A stretch of DNA of 64,000 nucleotides, taken from the NCBI GenBank assembly GCA_942491555.1, contig CALOBN010000003.1:124001-188000 (forward strand), read 5' to 3'. The stretch's first letter is position 1, and each line of letters starts with the position of its first letter. Below the pieces are notes generated by a model that was not told the origin of the DNA, made no database searches, and was given only the letters and a program-made list of their open reading frames with translations. Source of the DNA: Marinihelvus sp942491555. GTDB lineage: Bacteria; Pseudomonadota; Gammaproteobacteria; Xanthomonadales; SZUA-36. Shown piece after piece: positions 9,234 through 17,505 of this stretch. The position numbers and the translations under genes are program-made.

Positions 9234-9470
9234 ATGAGCAGTATCGAAGATCGCGTACGCAAGATCGTTATCGAACAACTCGGCGTCAAAGAAGACGAAG
9301 TTACGGCCACTGCATCCTTCGTGGATGACCTGGGGGCTGACTCCCTTGATACCGTGGAACTGGTCATGGCCCTGGAAGAGGAGTTCGAGTGCGAAATCCC
9401 TGACGAGGAAGCTGAGAAGATCACCAGTGTCCAGCAGGCCATTGATTACATCAGTTCGAATATGGACTGA
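9234..9470 (+). CDS. acpP: acyl carrier protein
   Basis: A 78-residue acidic ACP. Ser37 in GADSLDTVEL is the 4'-phosphopantetheine attachment site. It carries the growing acyl chain for FabD, FabH, FabG, FabF and, as acyl-ACP, feeds PlsX. AAGGAA lies ten bases before the ATG. It sits between fabG and fabF as in most gammaproteobacteria. Confidence 0.98.
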   Translation: MSSIEDRVRKIVIEQLGVKEDEVTATASFVDDLGADSLDTVELVMALEEEFECEIPDEEAEKITSVQQAIDYISSNMD

Positions 9471-9532
9471 TCGAACCCACACTCCATAGTGGGTCGGAAG
9501 TGCAGTCGAATTGTTTACAGGAGTGGAAGGCC

Positions 9533-9562
9533 ACGGCCGGCGCTACGCCGGCCGTTGTTCAT
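9533..9562 (+). terminator. hairpin between acpP and fabF (terminator/attenuator)
   Basis: A perfect 10-bp GC-rich stem (ACGGCCGGCG pairing with CGCCGGCCGT, loop CTA) is followed by TGTTCATTT. The tail is only moderately T-rich, so termination is probably partial. This would let acpP be made in excess over fabF. Confidence 0.7.
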
Positions 9563-9623
9563 TTCAACCGGTTCCGGAAGCCTGTTCCGGCTATAAAGAC
9601 TGAATGACAGCGAGGTTGGGTTT

Positions 9624-10877
9624 ATGTCCAAACGCCGCGTAGTTATCACGGGGATGGGCATCATCTCACCGGTGGGCAACACCGTGGATGATGCCTGGAA
9701 ATCCATCTGCGAGGGTCAAAGCGGAATCGGTGAAATTACCGAATTCGACGCTTCCGCCATGAACACCCGGATCGCCGGAGAAATACGTAATTTCGACGTG
9801 GAGACAATCATGTCCCGCAAGGAAGCGCGTAAATTCGATAAATTCGTGCATTACGGCATGGCAGCGGCCATGCAGGCGCTGGCAGATGCCGGCATCGATG
9901 CCGTGGGCACCCACGGCATTAATCGTGACCGTATTGGTTGCGCCATTGGTTCCGGCATCGGCGGTATCGCTACGATCGAAAATACAACGGAAACTTACCT
10001 TCGCGGCGGGCCGCGTCGGGTGAGCCCGTTTTTTATCCCCGGCGCGATCGTCAATATGATCGGCGGCTACCTGTCCATTCAGTATGGCTTGCGCGGGCCG
10101 AACATCGCCATTGTTACCGCCTGCACCTCCGCGACACATAACATTGGTTCTGCCATGCGCATGATCCAATACGGAGAAGCTGATGTCATGGTGGCCGGTG
10201 GTGCCGAATATGCCACCACGCCAACCGCCATTGCCGGCTTCGGTTCGGCCAAGGCCATGTCCACGCGCAATGATGACCCGACCGCTGCCAGTCGTCCCTG
10301 GGACGTGGGTCGCGACGGCTTTGTGCTGTCCAACGGTGCGGGTGTGGTTGTGGTCGAGGAGTACGAACATGCAAGGGCGCGGGGTGCCAATATCATTGCC
10401 GAGCTTACCGGGTTCGGCATGAGCGCCGATGCTCACCATATGACGGCGCCACCGTCCGACGGCGAGGGTGCGGCGCGGTGCATGGAGATTGCGCTCAAGG
10501 ATGCCGGCGTCAACCCGGATCAGGTCGACTACATCAATGCGCATGGCACTTCGACGCCATTGGGTGACCTTGCCGAGGCCCGCGCTGTCCGGCAGGTATT
10601 CGGCAATGCAGCTGATGGTGTGGCGGTCAGCAGCACCAAGTCCATGACCGGCCACCTGCTCGGTGCCGCCGGCGGGGTTGAGGCCGTATTTACGGCGCTT
10701 GCACTGCGCGATGGTATTCTGCCGCCTACCACCAACCTGGACGAACCCAGTGAAGGCTGTGACCTGGACTTTGTTCCCAATGACGCGCGCGAGGCAAAAG
10801 TCCGCGTGGCGGTCAGCAACTCCTTCGGGTTTGGTGGAACCAATGGAACGCTGGTTATGAAGCGCCTGGACGACTGA
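9624..10877 (+). CDS. fabF: beta-ketoacyl-ACP synthase II (FabF)
   Basis: FabF carries out the elongating condensations, including palmitoleate to cis-vaccenate in well-studied bacteria. The 417-residue protein has Cys167 in TACTSATHNIG, His307 in NAHGTSTPLGD and His344 in SMTGHLLGAAGG, the Cys-His-His set of the KAS I/II family. The C-terminal SNSFGFGGTN is present. It follows acpP after a hairpin. Confidence 0.97.
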   Translation: MSKRRVVITGMGIISPVGNTVDDAWKSICEGQSGIGEITEFDASAMNTRIAGEIRNFDVETIMSRKEARKFDKFVHYGMAAAMQALADAGIDAVGTHGINRDRIGCAIGSGIGGIATIENTTETYLRGGPRRVSPFFIPGAIVNMIGGYLSIQYGLRGPNIAIVTACTSATHNIGSAMRMIQYGEADVMVAGGAEYATTPTAIAGFGSAKAMSTRNDDPTAASRPWDVGRDGFVLSNGAGVVVVEEYEHARARGANIIAELTGFGMSADAHHMTAPPSDGEGAARCMEIALKDAGVNPDQVDYINAHGTSTPLGDLAEARAVRQVFGNAADGVAVSSTKSMTGHLLGAAGGVEAVFTALALRDGILPPTTNLDEPSEGCDLDFVPNDAREAKVRVAVSNSFGFGGTNGTLVMKRLDD

Positions 10878-10885
10878 TCCGGGCG

Positions 10886-12301
10886 GTGACATCACCCGTT
10901 ATCGTTCCCCTGCGGGATATCCCTTGCCTGACGACAATCGCCGGGGCTTTACCTGATCGTTTTCCGTTTCTCCTGGAGAGTGCAGCTGACGGACCGCTGG
11001 ATCGCTACAGTTTGTTGCTGCGTTCCACCGGCGAGCGTCTGACGCTAAACCCCGATCACACACTGGACCACAAACTTGACCACGGCGACGCAGGTCGACG
11101 CCCGGGCGCCGGCTTTCTTGATGAACTGGATGCCTGGTACCAGCGTGAGCGCGCCACGCCGGCCGATCTGGACGTTATGGGCACAGACGCTGACTCGCTG
11201 CCGTTTGTTGGCGGCTGGTTCCTGTATCTGGGTTATGAGCTGGCCGGTGAAATTGAACCGAAACTGAACCTGCCTGCAGCCGGCGATGGCCTGCCCATCG
11301 CGTTTGCAGAGCGCTGCGATGCGGCCGTGATTATCAGCCACGGTAGCAATCCGCGGGCCTGGCTGGTAGCCGAAAGCGATACGGTCATGCGGTCCATGGA
11401 AGAAGCGCTGTTTAATATCGATCGCGAAACCACGACGATGCTTACCGTGCTCGATGAACTCACGGCTGATCCGGCGGAAGATTTCGAAGCAGCTGTGCGG
11501 CGCATTCATGATTATCTGCTTGCCGGGGACATATTCCAGGTCAATCTGTCGCGCGGATGGCGCGGACGATACACACCCGCGATAGATCCGGTAAGGCTGT
11601 ACCGCAGCCTGCGTGCAGCTAACCCGGCACCTTTCGGCGGTATGCTGCTGCTGGGTGAACTGGCCTTGCTGAGCTCTTCACCGGAACGCCTGGTGGAGGT
11701 ACGCGACAGGGCGGTGCAAACCAGGCCCATTGCCGGTACGCATCCACGTGGTGCCACGCCCGGGGAAGATGCGGCGCTGGCCAGGGACATGCTGGCCCAT
11801 CCCAAGGAACAGGCTGAGCACATCATGCTGATTGACCTCGAGCGCAATGACCTGGGCCGCGTCTGCGAGGCGGGCAGCGTCGAGGTAGACGAACTGATGG
11901 TGCTTGAGTCCTATGCGCATGTTCATCATATTGTGTCCAATATTCGCGGCATATTGCGTGCAACGGTGACTCCCGTTGACGTAATTCGCGCGGTGTTTCC
12001 CGGCGGCACCATCACCGGTTGCCCCAAGGTGCGCTGCATGGAGATCATCGCGGAACTCGAACAGCGCGGGCGTGGGTTCTACACAGGATCAATGGGCTAC
12101 CTTGATCGCCGCGGCAGACTGGATCTTAATATCCTGATCCGCAGCATGCTCCTGGGGCCGGGGCAGTTGAGCTTTCGGACCGGAGCAGGCATCGTGGCAG
12201 ATTCAGAACCCAGCAGGGAAGTGGCGGAAACAGTGCATAAAGCCCGCGGCTTGCTTGCCGCCCTTGGTGGCAGCAGCCTGGTGAGCGAAGAGGTACCCTG
12301 A
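10886..12301 (+). CDS. pabB: aminodeoxychorismate synthase component I (PabB-like chorismate-binding enzyme)
   Basis: A 471-residue chorismate-utilising enzyme. Component I converts chorismate plus ammonia to 4-amino-4-deoxychorismate for folate synthesis. The motifs DIFQVNLSRGW, SSSPERLV, LIDLERNDLGR and FPGGTITGCPKVR are PabB-like. The position occupied by the active-site lysine in E. coli PabB (PIKGT) is Ala283 here (PIAGT), as in anthranilate synthase TrpE. An N-terminal LLES is also reminiscent of TrpE. The adjacent pabC argues for PabB. The start is a GTG with only a weak ribosome-binding site; no better upstream start was seen. Confidence 0.85.
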   Translation: MTSPVIVPLRDIPCLTTIAGALPDRFPFLLESAADGPLDRYSLLLRSTGERLTLNPDHTLDHKLDHGDAGRRPGAGFLDELDAWYQRERATPADLDVMGTDADSLPFVGGWFLYLGYELAGEIEPKLNLPAAGDGLPIAFAERCDAAVIISHGSNPRAWLVAESDTVMRSMEEALFNIDRETTTMLTVLDELTADPAEDFEAAVRRIHDYLLAGDIFQVNLSRGWRGRYTPAIDPVRLYRSLRAANPAPFGGMLLLGELALLSSSPERLVEVRDRAVQTRPIAGTHPRGATPGEDAALARDMLAHPKEQAEHIMLIDLERNDLGRVCEAGSVEVDELMVLESYAHVHHIVSNIRGILRATVTPVDVIRAVFPGGTITGCPKVRCMEIIAELEQRGRGFYTGSMGYLDRRGRLDLNILIRSMLLGPGQLSFRTGAGIVADSEPSREVAETVHKARGLLAALGGSSLVSEEVP

Positions 12302-13117
12302 ATGTATTCCAGCCTGGTGAACGGTGAAATTGCGGACATCATCCCGGCCGCCGACCGTGGGCTGGCCTATGGCGACGGCCTGTTTGAAACCATCGCAGTG
12401 CACGGCGGTCAGCCTTTTCTCTGGCAGGGTCATATCGACCGCCTGAACCGCGGTTGCGAACGCCTGGGTATTCCCCCGCCAGCGCAGGAAGTGTTGCTGC
12501 GTGAGCTCAAAACTGTCGCTGCCGGGTTGACCAAGTGTGTTGTAAAAATCATCGTTACCCGCGGTAACGGCGGGCGTGGTTATGCGCCGCCGGAACAAGT
12601 CTTGCCCTGCCGCGTGGTCAGCGCGCACCCCTGGCCGGTAGGCGTCGCGGAAGACAGCAGAATGGGGGTGCACGGCACTCTGTGTGAGACCCGGCTGGCG
12701 CTACAGCCCCAATTACGCGGTATCAAGCATCTCAACCGCCTGGAACAGGTTCTCGCTGCCCGGGAACTACACGCCCATCCCGGCAAACACGGCATCATGC
12801 TCAACACCGAGGGCTACGTGATCACAGCGATCAGCGCCAATCTGTTTGCGGTCAATGACGGCTCGCTTCTCACACCACGAATGGACCGCTGTGGCGTGCA
12901 TGGCGTGTTGCGCGAACGCCTGTTGCGTGAGCAGACCGCGCGTTGCGAGCGCCGGCGGATCACCCTGGATCTGTTGCGCGAAGCAGATGAGGTATTTCTT
13001 TGCAGTTCCGTGCGCGGCATTATCCCGCTGCGCTCTCTGGACGATATGCACTGGGACATCGGCCCGGTCACCCGAGAACTCCAGACCTGGCACGCCGGGT
13101 TACTGGAGCGGTTATGA
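12302..13117 (+). CDS. pabC: aminodeoxychorismate lyase (PabC)
   Basis: A PLP-dependent class IV enzyme that splits aminodeoxychorismate into p-aminobenzoate and pyruvate. The protein is 271 residues. The PLP lysine lies in GIKHLNRLEQVLA, and GDGLFET is near the N-terminus. The start codon directly follows the pabB stop with no gap, which supports a shared pathway. Its own stop overlaps the mltG start (ATGA). Confidence 0.95.
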   Translation: MYSSLVNGEIADIIPAADRGLAYGDGLFETIAVHGGQPFLWQGHIDRLNRGCERLGIPPPAQEVLLRELKTVAAGLTKCVVKIIVTRGNGGRGYAPPEQVLPCRVVSAHPWPVGVAEDSRMGVHGTLCETRLALQPQLRGIKHLNRLEQVLAARELHAHPGKHGIMLNTEGYVITAISANLFAVNDGSLLTPRMDRCGVHGVLRERLLREQTARCERRRITLDLLREADEVFLCSSVRGIIPLRSLDDMHWDIGPVTRELQTWHAGLLERL

Positions 13118-14187
13118 GTGTAAGACCCTCACGCTGGCTGGCGATGACGCTGCTGGTCCTGTTTCTGATTGCGGGTTCAGCGGCCGGGCTGGCCTGGAAT
13201 AGTTATGAGCGGTTTCTGACCACACCACTGGCCATTGATGGCACCGCTACCGACGACGCTACATTCCTCAGGGTAAGGCCCGGTGACACCATTTACGGCA
13301 TGCTCGATGAACTCGAGCGGCGCGGCATAACCAGCCGGGACTGGCGTTGGCAGACCTTGCTGCGCTTACAACCGCGCACCATGCAGGCCGGCGAGTATGC
13401 CTTGCCTGCCGGGCTGACCCCGAACGGCTTGCTGGAGTTACTGGCCAGCGGTGATGTTATTCAGTATCGCTTTACCCTGGTTGAAGGCTGGAATTATCGC
13501 CAGCTAAGGGACGCATTGCTGGCCGAGGAACGTCTTGCCGTGGCGGCGGAACTGCTGGAGGCGGATCAGATCATGCTGGCGCTGGGCAGTGACGCAGCAC
13601 ATCCGGAGGGCTGGTTCCTGCCTGAGACCTACAGTTACACGGCAAGCGATGACGCCCTGGACGTGCTTCGCCGGGCCTACAGGGCCATGCAAGATGCACT
13701 GGAACAGGCCTGGGCCTCGCGTATTGACGGATTGCCATTGGATTCACCCTACGAGCTGTTGATCCTGGCCTCTATTGTGGAAAAAGAATCCAGCCTGGCG
13801 GCAGAGCGGCCCCGCATTGCCGGCGTATTTGTACGGCGCCTGCAAGATAACTGGCGGCTGGAAACAGACCCGACCGTGATCTACGGCATGGGGGAAGCCT
13901 ATGATGGCAATATTCGCCGCCGCGACCTGCGTGAGCCCACCCCCTACAACACATATGTCATACGCGGTCTTCCGCCGACGCCGATTGCCATGCCCGGCAA
14001 AGAGGCGCTGTTTGCCACGGCCAGTCCAACGGAGGAAAGCGCCATGTTTTTCGTCGCCGATGGCGGCGGAGGACATGTATTCTCAACGACCCTGGAAGAA
14101 CATAACCGGGCGGTAGAGGATTTCCTGCGCTGGTACCGAAACCGGGATAATGCCGCTGGCAACACCGCTCCGGAAAAAGACTCATGA
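13114..14187 (+). CDS. mltG: endolytic murein transglycosylase MltG
   Basis: MltG cleaves nascent glycan strands at the inner membrane and is thought to end their elongation. The 357-residue protein has one N-terminal membrane helix (about 8-28) and the YceG domain. The catalytic glutamate is in ASIVEKESS, and the conserved ETDPTVIYG and PYNTY segments are present. The frame is open upstream to about 13000, but the ATG overlapping the pabC stop gives the normal N-terminus. The stop overlaps the tmk start (ATGA). Confidence 0.95.
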   Translation: MSVRPSRWLAMTLLVLFLIAGSAAGLAWNSYERFLTTPLAIDGTATDDATFLRVRPGDTIYGMLDELERRGITSRDWRWQTLLRLQPRTMQAGEYALPAGLTPNGLLELLASGDVIQYRFTLVEGWNYRQLRDALLAEERLAVAAELLEADQIMLALGSDAAHPEGWFLPETYSYTASDDALDVLRRAYRAMQDALEQAWASRIDGLPLDSPYELLILASIVEKESSLAAERPRIAGVFVRRLQDNWRLETDPTVIYGMGEAYDGNIRRRDLREPTPYNTYVIRGLPPTPIAMPGKEALFATASPTEESAMFFVADGGGGHVFSTTLEEHNRAVEDFLRWYRNRDNAAGNTAPEKDS

Positions 14188-14813
14188 CTGAACCAGGCCT
14201 GTTCATTACGCTGGAAGGCGGCGAGGGTGCGGGTAAAACCACGCAGATTGAAAAATTGCGCGCCTGGTGGGAGGCCCGCGGCCGCCCGGTACTGGTCACC
14301 CGCCAACCCGGCGGCACCCCGATGGCTGAAAAAATTCGCGACCTGATTCTGCATGATGACAGCGGTTCAATCGACGCTTTGACCGAGTTACTGCTGATGT
14401 TTGCCGCCCGCGCGCAGTTTCTGCATGAGCAGGTGCGACCGGCCCTGGCCGCTGGAACCGTGGTGCTGTGTGATCGCTTCACTGATTCCACCTATGCCTA
14501 CCAGGGCGCAGGGCGGGGCATGCCTGCCACGCAAATCAGTGCGCTGGAGGCCCTGGTGCATGGCGATCTGCAACCTGACCTGACCCTGCTATTGGATCTT
14601 CCTGTGGCCGAGGGTATGTCGCGGGCTGCCGGTCGCGGCGAAGCAGATCGCATCGAACAGGAAGATCTGGCGTTTTTTGAACGCGTTCGACAGGGTTTCC
14701 TGCAGCGCGCCCGGGCGGAACCGGACCGTTTTCTGGTGCTTGATGCTGCCGGCTCCGCCGAATCGGTATGGGCGGATATTGCCACGGCAATCGAACGGCG
14801 TTATCCCGCATGA
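14184..14813 (+). CDS. tmk: thymidylate kinase
   Basis: Phosphorylates dTMP to dTDP. The 209-residue protein has the P-loop EGGEGAGKTTQ near the N-terminus and the DR motif in CDRFTDSTYAYQG. It lies between mltG and holB with four-base overlaps at both ends, the standard gammaproteobacterial arrangement. Confidence 0.97.
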   Translation: MTEPGLFITLEGGEGAGKTTQIEKLRAWWEARGRPVLVTRQPGGTPMAEKIRDLILHDDSGSIDALTELLLMFAARAQFLHEQVRPALAAGTVVLCDRFTDSTYAYQGAGRGMPATQISALEALVHGDLQPDLTLLLDLPVAEGMSRAAGRGEADRIEQEDLAFFERVRQGFLQRARAEPDRFLVLDAAGSAESVWADIATAIERRYPA

Positions 14814-15814
14814 GCACACCGCAGGAACACAATCCGGCCACCATGATAAATACCGACAATCTACCCTGGCTGGATGGTATGTGGACTCAGCTGGCGGCAA
14901 GCCTGGCTCAGGAGCGCTTGCCGCATGCGATTATGCTGACGGGCCCTGCAGGCATCGGTAAGTCGATTCTGGCACAGCGCGTGGTAAATCAGTTGCTGTG
15001 TCTCGATCCCGGCGTTCAGGCCTGCGGTAACTGCCGCTCTTGCCGCTTGATGGCAGGCGGTGCCCATCCGGACCGGTTTATTCTGGAGCCGGATGAGGAC
15101 AAACAGGTGATCCGGGTTGAGCAGGTCCGCGCCCTGATTGAGCGGCTGGTACTCACGACCACCATCAGTCCGCGTAAAGTGGCGCTTGTACAGCCCGCCG
15201 AGGCCATGAGCGGTGGCGCAGCGAATGCCTTATTGAAGACGCTGGAAGAGCCTCCCGGCGAAACCGTGTTGATCCTGGTCAGCAATGACCCTTCACGTTT
15301 GCCGGTTACGATCCGCAGCCGTTGCCAGCTGTGGCCGCTGACGCTGCCGTTGCCGGACGTCGCGACGACCTGGCTGGAGACCGGGCAGGGTGTTTCGAGA
15401 CATGATGCAGAACTGGCCCTGGAAGCCACCAGCGGCAGCCCGCTGCACGCAGCGCTGCTGGTCAGTGACGGCATGCTTGATCAGTTCAGCGCGCTCAGGG
15501 ACAACCTGGAGGCCATGATAGGCAAGCCGTCACGCAGTGCTGGCGCCGGTGCAATCCTGACTGGTCTGGACCCGGTGCTGGGCTGGCGTTGGTTGAGCCT
15601 GGCTGCCTCCGCCGCGCTGCGTAAGTCGCTTGGCGCCAGCACAACGAACTGGCCGGAAACCGATTACGGGCTGCCACCTGCAAAAATCGCCCGCTTGCAG
15701 CGCAAGGCAGACTGGGCGCTCAGCCAGTTGGGACGCGGCCTGCGGCAGGACTTACTTCTGCAGGAATGGCTGCTAGAATGGGCACGGCTGCCATCCTCGG
15801 AGCCAATTCGTTGA
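14810..15814 (+). CDS. holB: DNA polymerase III delta-prime subunit
   Basis: A clamp-loader subunit of the replicative polymerase, about 334 residues. It has the degenerate Walker motif GPAGIGKS, the zinc-binding cysteine cluster (one in QLLCLD, then three in CGNCRSC), KTLEEPP and the sensor motif IRSRCQ. The frame is open 14 codons further upstream, but the ATG within the tmk stop (ATGA) was chosen. pilZ follows after about 70 bases. Confidence 0.95.
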   Translation: MSTPQEHNPATMINTDNLPWLDGMWTQLAASLAQERLPHAIMLTGPAGIGKSILAQRVVNQLLCLDPGVQACGNCRSCRLMAGGAHPDRFILEPDEDKQVIRVEQVRALIERLVLTTTISPRKVALVQPAEAMSGGAANALLKTLEEPPGETVLILVSNDPSRLPVTIRSRCQLWPLTLPLPDVATTWLETGQGVSRHDAELALEATSGSPLHAALLVSDGMLDQFSALRDNLEAMIGKPSRSAGAGAILTGLDPVLGWRWLSLAASAALRKSLGASTTNWPETDYGLPPAKIARLQRKADWALSQLGRGLRQDLLLQEWLLEWARLPSSEPIR

Positions 15815-15886
15815 GGCGGTTCGGGAGCAGATTCCGGGCCATCATCAGGGTTCCATCACGGAACTGACCAGGAACAAGGAGCACGC

Positions 15887-16228
15887 ATGTCACAGCAGGG
15901 CATACTTTCATTATCGCTTAAGGACCGCCAGGCCCTGTACAGCGCATATATGCCGTTTATTCAGGGCGGTGGACTGTTTGTGCAGAGCACAAAACGCTTC
16001 AATCTGGGCGACGAGGTGTTCCTGCTGTTAACGCTGATGGATCTGGAAGAGCGTCTGCCTATTCCCGGCAAGGTGATCTGGATTACCCCGGCCGGTTCCC
16101 AGGGCAACCGCAGCCCGGGCATTGGGGTTCAGTTCTCCGATACGGCAGATGGCGCACACGCGCGGACCATCATCGAATCACACCTGGCAAATCTACTTAA
16201 GAGTGAAAAAAAGACACATACAATGTGA
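15887..16228 (+). CDS. pilZ: PilZ-domain protein of the type IV pilus PilZ subtype
   Basis: A 113-residue single PilZ domain protein. The family founder in Pseudomonas and Xanthomonas sits directly after holB and is needed for type IV pilus biogenesis. The c-di-GMP-binding RxxxR and DxSxxG motifs are not visible, as in the founder, so it probably works by protein contacts (PilB/FimX in Xanthomonas) rather than by binding the nucleotide. GIGVQFSD near the C-terminus is typical. Pilus genes are not in this window, so the role is inferred from position and family. Confidence 0.88.
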   Translation: MSQQGILSLSLKDRQALYSAYMPFIQGGGLFVQSTKRFNLGDEVFLLLTLMDLEERLPIPGKVIWITPAGSQGNRSPGIGVQFSDTADGAHARTIIESHLANLLKSEKKTHTM

Positions 16229-16341
16229 TTAATATCAGCATCATAAAAAGTATTTCAATAATTTAGATTATATTTAATCCATCGCCTCATCCACGTTCCC
16301 GGCCGCTGTTAATGTCCAATCCGCAGGTGTCCTGATCCCAG

Positions 16342-17505
16342 ATGTCCGACCAGCAGCAACGCGCCATCATTCATATCGATATGGATGCGTTTTATGCCTC
16401 GGTAGAACAGCATGACAATCCGGATTTGCGCGGCAAGGCCGTTATCGTTGGTGGGCTGGGTAACCGCGGGGTGGTGGCGGCAGCCAGTTATGAGGCCCGC
16501 GTCCACGGTGTTTTCTCCGCCATGCCGATGGCCCAGGCACGCCGTCTGGCGCCGCAGGCGATCAGCGTGCGTCCACGCATGGCCCGCTACCGCGAGGTTT
16601 CCGGGCAGGTATTCGAAATTTTCCGAAACTACACCCCCCTGGTAGAAGGCCTGTCCCTTGATGAGGCATTCCTCGATGTCAGCGGCAGCCTGCGCCTGTT
16701 TGGCACCCGCGAAATCATCGGCCGGTCGATTGTCGACGATATTCTCCGGCAAACCGGTTTGCAGGCCAGCGTTGGCCTGGCGCATAACAAGTTTTTGGCC
16801 AAGCTGGCCTCGGATGCAGACAAGCCACGGGGATTTGTTTCCGTGCCGGTGGATGGTGTTCGCCAGTTTCTTGACCCGATGCCGATCAGACGGTTGTGGG
16901 GCATTGGTAAAAAGACTCAGCCCAGACTCCGCGCCCTGGGCTTGCTGACCATCGGCCAGTTGCGCAGGGCGGATCCGCAGGTCTTGAGCAGTGCACTGGG
17001 TAACCGGGCAGGACACTTCATGGCACTGGCCCGGGGTGAGGATGAGCGGCCCGTGCAGCCATCGAGGCCGGACAAGTCCATGAGTCACGAGCAAACCTTT
17101 GACAACAACGTGACTGAACCACGCGAGCTTCGCGCTGAACTGTTGCGCCAGGCCGAGGACGTGATGCGCCGGGTACGTAAATCACAGCTCGCTGCGCGCA
17201 CCATTACCATCAAGGTCCGCGACCACCGCTTTCACACAGTAACCCGCAGTCTCACTCTGCGCTCACCGGTACAAAGTACGCGAACCGTGTTCCGCGTTGC
17301 CGCCGGTTTGCTCGATCAATGGCTGGAGGCGCACGGTAACACCCCGGTCCGCTTGTTGGGCGTTGGTGTCGGGAACCTTGAAGCACTCGGTGACCGGCCC
17401 GTCGACGGGCTGGATTCGACCATAGACGGGATTACGGAAAAGTTTGGCACCGACACGCTGCGCCGCGGCCTGGTGCTAGGCGCTGGCAAGAAGCGTTCAA
17501 GCTGA
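16342..17505 (+). CDS. dinB: DNA polymerase IV (Y-family translesion polymerase)
   Basis: A 387-residue error-prone polymerase. It has the N-terminal IIHIDMDAFYASVEQ with the first catalytic acidic residue, YEARVHGVFSAMP, and SLDEAFLDVS with the Asp/Glu pair. A helix-hairpin-helix-like segment and a little-finger domain follow. The protein ends at LGAGKKRSS and no beta-clamp-binding peptide is obvious. No canonical LexA box (CTG-N10-CAG) was found in the 113-base upstream gap. Its 3' end overlaps the convergent fadD by 9 bases. Confidence 0.95.
   Translation: MSDQQQRAIIHIDMDAFYASVEQHDNPDLRGKAVIVGGLGNRGVVAAASYEARVHGVFSAMPMAQARRLAPQAISVRPRMARYREVSGQVFEIFRNYTPLVEGLSLDEAFLDVSGSLRLFGTREIIGRSIVDDILRQTGLQASVGLAHNKFLAKLASDADKPRGFVSVPVDGVRQFLDPMPIRRLWGIGKKTQPRLRALGLLTIGQLRRADPQVLSSALGNRAGHFMALARGEDERPVQPSRPDKSMSHEQTFDNNVTEPRELRAELLRQAEDVMRRVRKSQLAARTITIKVRDHRFHTVTRSLTLRSPVQSTRTVFRVAAGLLDQWLEAHGNTPVRLLGVGVGNLEALGDRPVDGLDSTIDGITEKFGTDTLRRGLVLGAGKKRSS

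Noticed and set aside
16229..16341. Possible LexA box upstream of dinB
   Set aside because: CTG and CAG occur but not with the 10-base spacing of the gammaproteobacterial consensus.
17497..17505. Overlapping 3' ends of dinB and fadD as a possible frameshift
   Set aside because: Both proteins end at normal family positions; the nine-base convergent overlap is ordinary.
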